Of a stretch of DNA of 64,000 nt, positions 17,183-25,119 are shown one piece after another. Below the pieces are notes generated by a model. The model saw only the letters and a program-made list of their open reading frames with translations. It was not told where the DNA came from and ran no database searches. Made by a program: the position numbers and the translations under genes. The stretch spans positions 2,170,001 through 2,234,000 of the forward strand of contig NZ_CP009244.1 in the NCBI RefSeq assembly GCF_001941425.1, given 5' to 3'. Source of the DNA: Corynebacterium ammoniagenes DSM 20306 (GTDB lineage Bacteria > Actinomycetota > Actinomycetes > Mycobacteriales > Mycobacteriaceae). Positions within the stretch are counted from its first letter, which is position 1, and each line of letters begins with the position of its first letter.

Positions 17183-17938
17183 GTGTCTGGAGCAACTAGT
17201 GAACCCATCAATACCTACGAGTCTGCTGCCCCGGTTTCGCGAACTGTGAATACAGCTCCGACCGGCGAGCGCAATAGTCAATTCCGGCGACCCCGCGGTC
17301 ACCGTGCGGGGTTGAACATTGAAAAGATTGTCGCCGCAGCGCGCTCTTTGCCGCAGAACCAACTGAGCATGCAGGCCGTGGCGAACACCCTCGGCGTGGA
17401 TCGCAAAGCGCTCAATCACTACGTCCACGATCGGGAAAATCTCCTATCGATCGTTGCTGCCGTGGAATTTGGTGAAGCCTTCGACGAGCTTAGCGTCCCC
17501 GAAGATGCCGATTGGCGCACGATTGCCACGGCCTTTGCCCATAGCAATGCCAATGGCATGCTCGCCGCAGGGCTACTCTCTGATTACCTGCGCACCGGCT
17601 CTAACAATGCTGCGCCGTTTTTGCGCGCATCGGAAATGCTCCTGCGTTCGTTGACCGATGCCGGATTGGACCTCGATACCGCCATTCGCAGCGTCGCCGT
17701 CATTAACAACACGTGTTCTGCATATACCCGCGATGTTGTCATTGCTCAGAACTCTGTTGCAGCTTTGCGCCACGAACTTCTCACCGAAGCCTTGGATGAT
17801 GAAAACAAGGACATCTTCCCTCTGCTCCATGAAGTCGCAGAGCGTCCAGTGATCACCACCGAAAGAGCACAATTAGATTTCGCCATTTCGATTGTCCTAG
17901 ATGGCATTGAAACTCTGATCAACAAACGCACGGCGTAG
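17183..17938 (+). CDS. TetR-family transcriptional regulator
   Basis: 251-aa regulator. A ~40-residue polar lead precedes the helix-turn-helix (IEKIVAAARSLPQNQLSMQAVANTLGVDRKALNHYVHDRENLLSIVAA, residues ~48-95), and a helical ligand domain follows. Recognition helix region VDRKALNHYVHDR is of the TetR N form. The GTG start is supported by an ideally placed -10, not by a Shine-Dalgarno. Its target is unknown; neighbours are the VTT gene (divergent) and the VOC gene (58 nt downstream). The ligand domain gives no substrate clue. Confidence 0.83.
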   Translation: MSGATSEPINTYESAAPVSRTVNTAPTGERNSQFRRPRGHRAGLNIEKIVAAARSLPQNQLSMQAVANTLGVDRKALNHYVHDRENLLSIVAAVEFGEAFDELSVPEDADWRTIATAFAHSNANGMLAAGLLSDYLRTGSNNAAPFLRASEMLLRSLTDAGLDLDTAIRSVAVINNTCSAYTRDVVIAQNSVAALRHELLTEALDDENKDIFPLLHEVAERPVITTERAQLDFAISIVLDGIETLINKRTA

Positions 17939-17996
17939 CACAAGCGGCTTTAAAAAACTGTGGGATAGGGCATGGCGCAGGCGTACGCTGGGGATC

Positions 17997-18617
17997 ATGC
18001 AGAAAATCGTGCCACACCTTTGGTTTGATAAAAACATTGCAGAAGCCGCCAACTTTTACGCCTCCACCCTTCCTAATACCCAGGTAGTCAACCGGTTTAA
18101 CAACCCAGACACCGGCGAAGATGTCACCGCCGAGATCGATATTGATGGCTACCGCATCGCGCTGATCAACGGTGGCCCCTATGCCACTCCAACCCCAGCG
18201 ATCAGCTTCTTTCTAAATTTTGACCCCGCTACAAGCGACGACGCCGAAAGCGACCTCCGCCGGGTCTGGGAAGCACTTTCCCACGACGGGTCCGTACTGA
18301 TGAACTTGGGAGAATATCCTTTTAGCTCCCTGTATGGCTGGGTTGCTGACCGCTTTGGATTCAACTGGCAGCTCATGCTCACCAGTGCCGACCAGGACCC
18401 GCGGCCCTTTGTCGTCCCCAGCTTGATGTATTGCGGGCCAGCCCAAGGCAAAGCGACCGAAGCTGTCGATGGCTATATAAGGCTTTTCGATGACTCCGCG
18501 TTGGGAATCCGCGTCACATATGACGCGATGGGCGCAGCGGCAGATAAAAATTCACCCGAATCCGTCCCGCAGCCATCTGATGTCGCTTATTCTGATTTCC
18601 AACTAGCTGGTCAATGA
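17997..18617 (+). CDS. PhnB-like VOC protein, N-terminal part, cut by in-frame TGA
   Basis: 206 residues of a two-domain glyoxalase/PhnB-type VOC protein (old name 3-demethylubiquinone methyltransferase-like). Domain 1 spans ~1-140 (IVPHLWFDKNIAEAANFYAS, GYRIALINGGP, LYGWVADRFGFNWQLML). Domain 2 starts at ~148 (FVVPSLMYCG...KATEAVDGYIRLFDDS) but stops at SDFQLAGQ. The missing half continues in the same frame after the TGA (next entry). The uninterrupted protein would be 295 aa, the usual length. TACGCT lies 7 nt before the ATG (leaderless). Either a nonsense mutation or a recoded stop; domain 1 alone may still fold. Confidence 0.8.
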   Translation: MQKIVPHLWFDKNIAEAANFYASTLPNTQVVNRFNNPDTGEDVTAEIDIDGYRIALINGGPYATPTPAISFFLNFDPATSDDAESDLRRVWEALSHDGSVLMNLGEYPFSSLYGWVADRFGFNWQLMLTSADQDPRPFVVPSLMYCGPAQGKATEAVDGYIRLFDDSALGIRVTYDAMGAAADKNSPESVPQPSDVAYSDFQLAGQ

Positions 18618-18626
18618 TTTTCTGCG

Positions 18627-18884
18627 ATGGATTCTGGCGTTGCGCAGCCATTTACCTTCACCCCTGGAGTCTCTTTGATGGTGCTCGTGAAAGACCAGGA
18701 CGAACTTGATCGGTACTGGGATGCTCTTACTTCCGACCCCGATAAAGAACAATGCGGCTGGCTGGAAGATAAATACGGCATAAGCTGGCAGATAGCTCCT
18801 GAAAATCTTTCGGAGCTTCTCGCCCGCCCGCAGGGCTTTGACAATATGTTGAAAATGAAAAAGCTCATTATTGACGATTTCTAA
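18627..18884 (+). pseudogene. C-terminal half of VOC domain 2 after the in-frame TGA
   Basis: 85 codons in the same frame as the preceding VOC reading frame, beginning MDSGVAQPFTFTPGVSLMVLVKD and ending with the family's GWLEDKYGISWQIAPENL closing strand. Only the TGA at 18615-18617 plus three codons (Phe-Ser-Ala) separate it from the upstream part, and together they rebuild a normal PhnB-like protein. The ATG at 18627 has no Shine-Dalgarno, so independent expression would require termination-reinitiation. Listed as a gene fragment. Confidence 0.75.
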
Positions 18885-18894
18885 GGAGGTGACC

Positions 18895-19137
18895 ATGAAG
18901 TTTTATGGCTCTACGGAATGCTCACGTTGCCGCGCCGCGATCGAAGAACTCGATGAGGCCGGCACGGAGTACGAATTCATCGAAGTCATCGGCTCCAAAG
19001 CAAACCTGAAAGAATTTTTGCAGCTGCGTGATTCGAGCTCGCTTTTCGATGTCCCCCGCCAGGAAGGCCGCATTGGCATTCCCGCTTTTGTCACCGAGAG
19101 CGGCGACATCACGCTGTCCGTCGCTGATGTGAAATAA
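18895..19137 (+). CDS. Glutaredoxin-related protein with CSRC motif
   Basis: 80-aa thioredoxin-fold protein: MKFYGSTECSRCRAAIEELDEAG carries a CxxC active site (C-S-R-C) after the first strand, and GIPAF provides the cis-proline loop. Resembles COG4545-type glutaredoxin-related proteins. The ATG at 18895 has the strong Shine-Dalgarno AGGAGGTGA about 3-10 nt upstream, which overlaps the end of the VOC frame and decides the start. Paralogue of the next gene. Likely a thiol-disulfide reductase; the electron donor (mycothiol or thioredoxin system) is unknown. Confidence 0.78.
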   Translation: MKFYGSTECSRCRAAIEELDEAGTEYEFIEVIGSKANLKEFLQLRDSSSLFDVPRQEGRIGIPAFVTESGDITLSVADVK

Positions 19138-19168
19138 CCCCAAAGAAGAAAAGGAAGAGGAAAAGATT

Positions 19169-19429
19169 ATGGCTTTAAAGTTTTACGGCACCATGATGTG
19201 CCCCGATTGCGTTGATGCACACAAGGTTCTAGAAGATTCTCAGACTCCCTATGAATTTGTGGACATCACCGGCTCTGTTCCAGCACTCAAAGAATTCACC
19301 CGCCTGCGCGATACCAACGCGGCCTTCGATGATGCAAAGACCAAAGGCTATCTAGGAATTCCGGCATTTGTGACCGATGAGGATCCGTCCTCGGTCACCT
19401 TAGATGTCCAAAAGGTTGTGCAAAAGTAG
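19169..19429 (+). CDS. Glutaredoxin-related protein with CPDC motif
   Basis: 86-aa thioredoxin-fold protein, paralogous to the one 31 nt upstream: MALKFYGTMMCPDCVDAHKVLED (CxxC = C-P-D-C), EFVDITGSVPALKEFTRLRDTNAAFDD and GYLGIPAFVTDED with the cis-Pro. A purine-rich AGGAAGAGGAAAAG precedes the ATG. Tandem duplication with diverged active sites suggests different redox potentials or partners. COG4545-like; function unproven. Confidence 0.8.
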   Translation: MALKFYGTMMCPDCVDAHKVLEDSQTPYEFVDITGSVPALKEFTRLRDTNAAFDDAKTKGYLGIPAFVTDEDPSSVTLDVQKVVQK

Positions 19430-19552
19430 CGCATTTGGCGCTGCCGCCTCACCCATTTGCACTGTTTATCCCCCATTTCATGGCCGTAGGTCACATTCTT
19501 ACCTACAGTGGGATCTAGTTCCCAGAAACCTAGTAAAAAAGTGAGGATGACA

Positions 19553-20926
19553 ATGCAACAGTATCGCACGCAAAATCCAGTCAATGATGAAATCGTAGCA
19601 ACCTACGATTTTGCCACTGACGCAGATATTAATACCGCCCTGGATGACTCCGCCCAGGCTTTTAAGACCTGGTCCAAGAAGTCTTTCGAGGAGCGCGCTG
19701 AGGTTGTACACCGCGTGGCTGACCTCATGCTGGAGCGCCGCGTAGAACTGGCGCAGATTGCCGCTCAAGAAATGGGCAAGCGCATGGGCGAAGCTGTCGG
19801 CGAGGTCAAGTACTGCGCTTCTATCTTGAAGTACTACGCCGACAACGGTGCAGACTTCGCTGCCGATCAGGAAATTCCAACCAACTCCCCCGGCAAGGCC
19901 GTCATTCGCCGCCTGCCTCTAGGCACCCTGCTGGGTGTTATGCCTTGGAATTTCCCGTTCTACCAGGTAGCACGCTTTATCGCACCGAACCTGATGTTGG
20001 GTAATACGATTTTGCTCAAGCACGCCGAAATTTGCGCGGGTTCTGCTTCCGCAATTCAAACCCTGCTCAACGACGCCGGGGTGCCCAAGGGCGTTTATAT
20101 CAACCTCTTTGCCACTCACGACCAGGTAGCAGAAATCATCGCTGATAACCGCGTGCACGGTGTTTCCCTGACTGGTTCCGAGCGCGCCGGTGAAATCATC
20201 GCTGCGAACGCCGGCAAGAATTTGAAGAAGACCGTGCTGGAGCTAGGCGGCAATGACCCCTACATCATCCTTGATACCGATAATGTCGCAGAAGCTGCAT
20301 CGCAGGCATGGTGGACTCGTATGTCCAATACCGGCCAGTCGTGCACCTCTAATAAGCGTTTGATTGTCCACGAGGACATCTACGATGAGTTCGTCGAAGA
20401 GCTGGTGAAGTTGGCACAACAGATGACTCCCGGCACTCCCGATGACCGCGATGCCGCAAAGTACTGCCCACTGTCGTCCCGGGATGCCGCGGAGCGTTTG
20501 GCTAAGCAGATTGAAAAGGCCTCGTCGAATGGCGCGACCGTGCGCGCCGGCGGTGTAATTGCCGATGTAGGTGCTTACTACTCGCCGACCGTGTTGACCG
20601 ATATCCCTATGGATTCTGAGTCCTTCCACGAGGAATTCTTCGGCCCCGTTGCGTCCGTCTACAAGTTCTCCACCGATGACGAAGCCATTGCCATTGCCAA
20701 TGACTCTCTCTTCGGTCTCGGTGGCTCGGTATTTTCTACCGACACAGAGCGTGCACAAAAGGTCGCAGCGGAGATTGAAACCGGCATGATGGCGGTTAAT
20801 GCTCCAGGCACCGCAGGTGCCGAAATGCCCTTCGGCGGTATCCAGCGCTCCGGTTATGGCCGCGAGCTCGGACCACTGGGCATGGATGAATTCGTCAACA
20901 AGCAGTTGTTCTACGTCGCCGACTAG
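19553..20926 (+). CDS. Succinate-semialdehyde dehydrogenase, second type
   Basis: 457-aa ALDH of the shorter SSADH class (Sad/GabD2 type): PWNFPFYQVARFIAPNLMLGN, LTGSERAGEIIAANAG, general base E230 (LELGGNDPY) and nucleophile C264 (NTGQSCTSNKR). The open frame reaches a GTG at 19508, but ATG 19553 starts at the family point and has GAGG about 7 nt upstream. It differs clearly from gabD at 14550-16025, so the two are not a recent duplication. The substrate may be succinate semialdehyde or another short aldehyde. Confidence 0.84.
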   Translation: MQQYRTQNPVNDEIVATYDFATDADINTALDDSAQAFKTWSKKSFEERAEVVHRVADLMLERRVELAQIAAQEMGKRMGEAVGEVKYCASILKYYADNGADFAADQEIPTNSPGKAVIRRLPLGTLLGVMPWNFPFYQVARFIAPNLMLGNTILLKHAEICAGSASAIQTLLNDAGVPKGVYINLFATHDQVAEIIADNRVHGVSLTGSERAGEIIAANAGKNLKKTVLELGGNDPYIILDTDNVAEAASQAWWTRMSNTGQSCTSNKRLIVHEDIYDEFVEELVKLAQQMTPGTPDDRDAAKYCPLSSRDAAERLAKQIEKASSNGATVRAGGVIADVGAYYSPTVLTDIPMDSESFHEEFFGPVASVYKFSTDDEAIAIANDSLFGLGGSVFSTDTERAQKVAAEIETGMMAVNAPGTAGAEMPFGGIQRSGYGRELGPLGMDEFVNKQLFYVAD

Positions 20927-20941
20927 TACTGACTGCGCGGC

Positions 20942-22153
20942 CTAGTACTGTCCCAGCGGCAGGGCTTGGCCCACGACCATGCCATCGCGCTTATCAAAGA
21001 TCTGTTCGCAGATGGCAAAAAGGTCGATGACCTCGCCATCAGGAAGCGCGATACCAGGGTGCAGCCAGCTATCGTCCGGGTGCTGCACCCACGCCGCATC
21101 CGGTACCTGCTGGCGATAAAACTCCCCGAAGAGACGCACATACGCGGTCGGCAGATAGAAATTCTGCGGCTGAGAAAATGCCGCGTAATCAGCAAAAGTA
21201 TCGAGAAGCTGACATTCCAGCGCCATCGCGTGGGCAAAATCCAAGTGCTCCACGTCGACATCGAAGACCACATCGTACGCAAGAAAATCCCGCAGGCACT
21301 GCGCGCTGTGCTCTACCCACCCGGAGATATCATCCGTTGGCCAATTCAAATCAATAGGTTGCACGCGCTGTCCACTCGGTGCACGCGCGGGCATGGGTTG
21401 GCGGCGCCACCCGGCGCGACTGGGCACGATTGTTCCAGGACGCGGGGCAGGCGGAATCTGAAAATCCGTCGGATCCTCATCAGCCCCCACCAAATACCAC
21501 AGCTTCAATCGGTCCATCGGGGCGGCATCGAGTAGCTGCAAGTAGGCATCACCAATGGTGGTGTCATAATAAGCATCGATAAGCTGCGCTGTGTGCTCAA
21601 ACGCCGCGCGCGCTTCGCGCCCATTGGCTGCCAACACCATCATCAGCGTCTTCCAGTGCACAGTGCTTAACCAGTAGCCATCGACAAGCTCTAGCGACAG
21701 CTCCTGTAAACCTTGAATTGACCATGCCAAGAGATCAATTTGTTCTTCAAAGATCTTGAGTCTGCCCAGCAAAAAGTGCTCGGTTGCCCGAGAAATTTCC
21801 TGAGCGTTTCGCACCCCAATGGTGGTCGGGATGATATCGCTTAAATCAAAAGGCCGCTGCGCCCACAGCTGTCCCCACATGCGGCCATCAACATTCAACA
21901 TCCCAGTGAAAGCCTCGGGCGGCAGTAAATGCTGCACCTGACTGATATCAACCAGCAGGCGAAAAATCGGCGTGAAGTGCGCTGTTTCAGACTCATCATG
22001 AAATACCGCAGAACCCAGCGGTGCTTCCACAGCGAGATACGCATTGGCCATGCCGGCGACGGGTTTTACCCACATCGTCTCTAGCAGCGTAAATTCTTGG
22101 GCTTGCAAGGATTGAGCCAGTGCTGATGCAAGCTCACGTTCCAACCTCGACAT
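20942..22153 (-). CDS. Conserved hypothetical protein, 403 aa
   Basis: I do not recognise this family. The protein is soluble, acidic and Trp/Leu-rich without membrane segments. The N-terminal ~230 residues look like one mixed alpha/beta unit (VFHDESETAHFTPIFRLLVDISQVQHLL; GYWLSTVHWKTLMMVLAANG). A Pro/Arg-rich linker (PPAPRPGTIVPSRAGWRRQPMPARAPSG, ~235-265) leads to a second unit of ~135 residues ending HPDDSWLHPGIALPDGEVIDLFAICEQIFD. TAGGAT lies 7 nt before the ATG, predicting a leaderless mRNA. Divergent from luxS with only 77 bp between the starts. Confidence 0.75.
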   Translation of the reverse strand: MSRLERELASALAQSLQAQEFTLLETMWVKPVAGMANAYLAVEAPLGSAVFHDESETAHFTPIFRLLVDISQVQHLLPPEAFTGMLNVDGRMWGQLWAQRPFDLSDIIPTTIGVRNAQEISRATEHFLLGRLKIFEEQIDLLAWSIQGLQELSLELVDGYWLSTVHWKTLMMVLAANGREARAAFEHTAQLIDAYYDTTIGDAYLQLLDAAPMDRLKLWYLVGADEDPTDFQIPPAPRPGTIVPSRAGWRRQPMPARAPSGQRVQPIDLNWPTDDISGWVEHSAQCLRDFLAYDVVFDVDVEHLDFAHAMALECQLLDTFADYAAFSQPQNFYLPTAYVRLFGEFYRQQVPDAAWVQHPDDSWLHPGIALPDGEVIDLFAICEQIFDKRDGMVVGQALPLGQY

Positions 22154-22230
22154 ATCTCACATCCTAGTGCGCATTAGCTGCGACTTCTGGCTGTCACACA
22201 AACCGGAAGAAAACTACTACCCTGGGAGAT

Positions 22231-22704
22231 ATGACTGATAACCAGAAGAAAATGAACGTAGAATCTTTCAATCTTGACCACCGTGCGGTCGCTGCGCCTT
22301 TTGTCCGTATTGCGGACCGTAAGGATTTACCAGGCGGCGACGTACTGGTGAAGTACGATGTGCGTTTCAAGCAGCCCAATGTTGAGCACTTGGAAATGCC
22401 TACTGTGCATTCTTTGGAGCACATGCTGGCAGAGCATCTGCGCAACCACACTGATGCGCTCATTGACTTTTCCCCGATGGGCTGCCAGACCGGCTTTTAT
22501 GCCCTCATGCTCGGTGTCGAGACCGATGAATTCCTCGAGATCTTGGAAAAGGGCCTCAACGACGTCGTCAACGCCACCGAGGTTCCAGCCGCGAACGAAG
22601 TTCAGTGTGGCTGGGGCGACTCCCACTCCCTAGAGGGCGCTCAGGAAGCAGCTCGTGAGCTGCTGTCCAAGCGCGATGAGTGGAGCCAGGTCATGGCTGC
22701 TTAA
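22231..22704 (+). CDS. luxS: S-ribosylhomocysteine lyase (AI-2 synthase)
   Basis: Cleaves S-ribosylhomocysteine to homocysteine and DPD, the AI-2 precursor, recycling the toxic product of SAM-dependent methylation. 157 aa with all active-site residues: metal ligands H60 and H64 ([10 protein letters not shown]), catalytic C85 (PMGCQTGFY), third ligand C126 ([11 protein letters not shown]). TACCCT ends 7 nt before the ATG, and GGGAG just ahead is too close for a good Shine-Dalgarno. No pfs nucleosidase is adjacent. It feeds homocysteine into the methionine pathway to which metB in this window also belongs. Confidence 0.96.
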   Translation: MTDNQKKMNVESFNLDHRAVAAPFVRIADRKDLPGGDVLVKYDVRFKQPNVEHLEMPTVHSLEHMLAEHLRNHTDALIDFSPMGCQTGFYALMLGVETDEFLEILEKGLNDVVNATEVPAANEVQCGWGDSHSLEGAQEAARELLSKRDEWSQVMAA

Positions 22705-22719
22705 GCTTTTAAAGCTTTC

Positions 22720-22758
22720 ACAAGCTCCGAGTGCGTTATTGTTCGCCTCGGAGCTTGT
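22720..22758. terminator. Terminator shared by luxS and panE
   Basis: ACAAGCTCCGAG (22720-22731) pairs with CTCGGAGCTTGT (22747-22758), a 12-bp perfect stem, followed by TGCTTTT on the plus strand. The panE stop codon (22736-22738) lies inside the loop, so the last panE codons form one arm of the hairpin. Confidence 0.85.
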
Positions 22759-23647
22759 TGCTTTTCGCAGACAAGGTATCCCACACCAATTGATGCAGCG
22801 GCGCTTGACCGTCGTGACTATTAGCAAAGCGCACGATACCTCCGACCTGAGAATCCAACTCACTATCCAACCCGTCGAGGATATCCCGCTGCATGGAGGC
22901 GGTGCCGTCTTCTGACTGTGCATCCGTAAACGACATCACGGTATCAACCGCATCATCTTTCACCGCAATACCCGCGGTGCGCGCCACCTGTGCCGCCTCA
23001 GTCATCAACGCCCGCAAGCTGTCACGATAGGTGGTCCGCAAGATACCAATGGGCTCTTCTACTACCGCGCCCAGCGCACCAAAGGTAGTCACCAGCATGG
23101 CCTTCATCCACACATCACTGAGAATATCCGGATAAATCTTCGCCTTAATCGGCGTCTCGGCTAATACTTCATAAAATTCCTGCACCAGCGATTCTGTTGC
23201 TGGCTCCAAAGCCCCGAAAGTCAGCGATAGCCCACCGCCCATAAAGTGGGACGTAGCCGGTCCTTCGCGGTGGATGAATGCACGAACGACGGCAGGGATT
23301 ACCTTATCGGCACCATATTTTTCTTGCGCCAACATGGGGTATTCCACGGAATTTTCCGTGGTCATAAAGACCGCGCCCGCAGGCAACTTCTCCGGCAGAT
23401 CAGGATCTCCCACAATCTTGATGGCCGAGATGACCAAATCTGCGGAGTCCACTTCCTCCAGGCTGCCCACGGTGCTGATGTTGGTGACCTTTTCCGTACC
23501 TTCAGGACTAATCAGCGTCAGGCCTTCGCTGTCGATGACCTTACGAGTTGCAGGACGCACGACGTAGGTAACGTCATGTCCTGCCTTAGCCAGTTGGCCG
23601 CCATAGTAACCACCAATGGCACCTGCACCAATGAACACGATCTTCAT
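22736..23647 (-). CDS. panE: 2-dehydropantoate 2-reductase (ketopantoate reductase)
   Basis: NADPH-dependent reduction of ketopantoate to pantoate in pantothenate/CoA synthesis. 303 aa with the Rossmann motif FIGAGAIGGYYGGQLAKAG at the N-terminus, TTENSVEYPMLA and the C-terminal ApbA_C domain (ILSDVWMKAMLVTTFGALGAVVEEPIG with the catalytic Lys region). The family also includes related keto-acid reductases. The 3' end is embedded in a terminator shared with luxS. The start is preceded by a purine-rich AGAAAGAGATGAAAAG. Confidence 0.85.
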   Translation of the reverse strand: MKIVFIGAGAIGGYYGGQLAKAGHDVTYVVRPATRKVIDSEGLTLISPEGTEKVTNISTVGSLEEVDSADLVISAIKIVGDPDLPEKLPAGAVFMTTENSVEYPMLAQEKYGADKVIPAVVRAFIHREGPATSHFMGGGLSLTFGALEPATESLVQEFYEVLAETPIKAKIYPDILSDVWMKAMLVTTFGALGAVVEEPIGILRTTYRDSLRALMTEAAQVARTAGIAVKDDAVDTVMSFTDAQSEDGTASMQRDILDGLDSELDSQVGGIVRFANSHDGQAPLHQLVWDTLSAKSNKLRGEQ

Positions 23648-23685
23648 GTACTTTTCATCTCTTTCTGCGTCATGATGGCGCGATT

Positions 23686-23712
23686 AAAGCACCGAGCAAA
23701 ACTCGGTGCTTT
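23686..23712 (-). terminator. Intrinsic terminator after proA
   Basis: AAAGCACCGAG (23686-23696), loop CAAAA, CTCGGTGCTTT (23702-23712): an 11-bp perfect stem 14 nt after the proA stop, followed by TTTAAT on the minus strand. Confidence 0.9.
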
Positions 23713-23726
23713 ATTAACTACAGCAA

Positions 23727-25010
23727 TTATGGACGGGTCTGGCCAGTGCCCTGCAAAATCCACTTGGTGGAAGTTAGCTCCGGCAAGGCCATTGGCCCGC
23801 GGGCGTGCAGCTTCTGCGTGGAAATACCAATCTCCGCGCCCATGCCGTAGACCTCACCGTCAGTAAAGGCAGTAGAAGCATTGAGCATAACTGCAGCGGC
23901 ATCCACCTCATTGGCAAAGTGCAACAACACATCAGCATCTTGTGCAGCGATGCCTTCGGTGTGCCCCGTGGTGTAGTTCTTGATGTGCTCGATGGCGCCG
24001 TTGACTCCATCGACCGCCGTGATGCGGATATCGAAGGTCAAGTGCTCTTCATTCCACTGCTCTGCCTCGTGCACATTTTCCGCACCGAGTGCTTCAAGCT
24101 CGTCGAGGTGACCGTGCACGGTAACCCCTGCATCTTGGAAGGCTTTGACGACGCGCAGCTGAGTTTCTTTATCCAATGCCTTATCCAACAGCACCGTTTC
24201 GGTTGCATTGCACACCGAGCAACGACGAGTCTTGCCATTCAGAGCCATCTCGATGCCCTTGTCAATATCAGCGGAAGCATCAATGTAGAAGTGGCAGTTA
24301 CCGGTGCCGGTTTCAATGGTTGGCACCGTTGCGCCAGTAACCACAGCGTTGATCAGTCCAGCGCCACCGCGTGGAATGACCAAATCAACCAGTCCACGCG
24401 CAGTAATCAGATCTTGGACCGAATCATGCGTATCGCACGGCAGCAGCTGCACTGCCTCACGAGGAACGTTAAATTGCGCCAGCGTATCCTGCAGGATTTC
24501 TACCAGCTGCGCATTGGAATTACGTGCCGACTTGGAACCACGCAGCAAGGCCACGTTGCCAGACTTCAAAGCCAAGCCAAAAGCGTCGACGGTGACATTA
24601 GGGCGTGCTTCATAGACCATGCCCATGACACCCAAAGGCACGCGCACTTGCTTCATCTCGATGCCGTTGTCCATGCGGCGACCACGCAGGACCTCACCTA
24701 CCGGGTCTGCCAAACCGGCAACCTGACGCAGACCGCCGGCGATACCTTCAATGCGCTCTGCACTTAAAGCCAAGCGGTCCAGCAGGGATTCATCCATACC
24801 GCGGTCGCGACCGGCCTGCAGGTCAGTCTCATTAGCGGCGAGGACTTTCTCCGTCTGGGCGACCAGGTTTTCTGCTGCAGCCAGCAAGATTTCATTTTTC
24901 TGCGGGGCAGTCAGGCGGGCAACTGCAGGAGTTACCTCCTTGGCCTTGGCTGCCTTATCGAGTACTTCCGCACGTTCTTGATCACGAGTAAGAGTTTGTT
25001 GATCAGTCAT
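23727..25010 (-). CDS. proA: Gamma-glutamyl phosphate reductase
   Basis: Reduces gamma-glutamyl phosphate to glutamate-5-semialdehyde, second step of proline synthesis. 427 aa with the ALDH-like fold, the signature VPRGGAGLINAVV and the catalytic Cys region TRRCSVCNATETVLLD, then GPMALPELTSTKWI at the C-terminus. The frame opens at 25037, but ATG 25010 (MTDQQTL) is chosen: TAGACT ends 7 nt before it, so the mRNA is probably leaderless and proA has its own promoter. Gene order proB - unkdh - proA follows C. glutamicum, with extra genes inserted here. Confidence 0.95.
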   Translation of the reverse strand: MTDQQTLTRDQERAEVLDKAAKAKEVTPAVARLTAPQKNEILLAAAENLVAQTEKVLAANETDLQAGRDRGMDESLLDRLALSAERIEGIAGGLRQVAGLADPVGEVLRGRRMDNGIEMKQVRVPLGVMGMVYEARPNVTVDAFGLALKSGNVALLRGSKSARNSNAQLVEILQDTLAQFNVPREAVQLLPCDTHDSVQDLITARGLVDLVIPRGGAGLINAVVTGATVPTIETGTGNCHFYIDASADIDKGIEMALNGKTRRCSVCNATETVLLDKALDKETQLRVVKAFQDAGVTVHGHLDELEALGAENVHEAEQWNEEHLTFDIRITAVDGVNGAIEHIKNYTTGHTEGIAAQDADVLLHFANEVDAAAVMLNASTAFTDGEVYGMGAEIGISTQKLHARGPMALPELTSTKWILQGTGQTRP

Positions 25011-25119
25011 GGTGCCAAGTCTACGTAATTTGCCCACCTCTTGGGCAGAAATCTCACCTAGTAGTCACAATAGTGATCCATCCGGGTGGGTAGCTAAGTC
25101 GCCAAATGCCGCGCAAAGA

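Noticed and set aside
23805..24767. 320-codon open frame on the plus strand opposite proA
   Set aside because: Antisense shadow of a confident gene; composition is that of a reverse-complemented coding strand.
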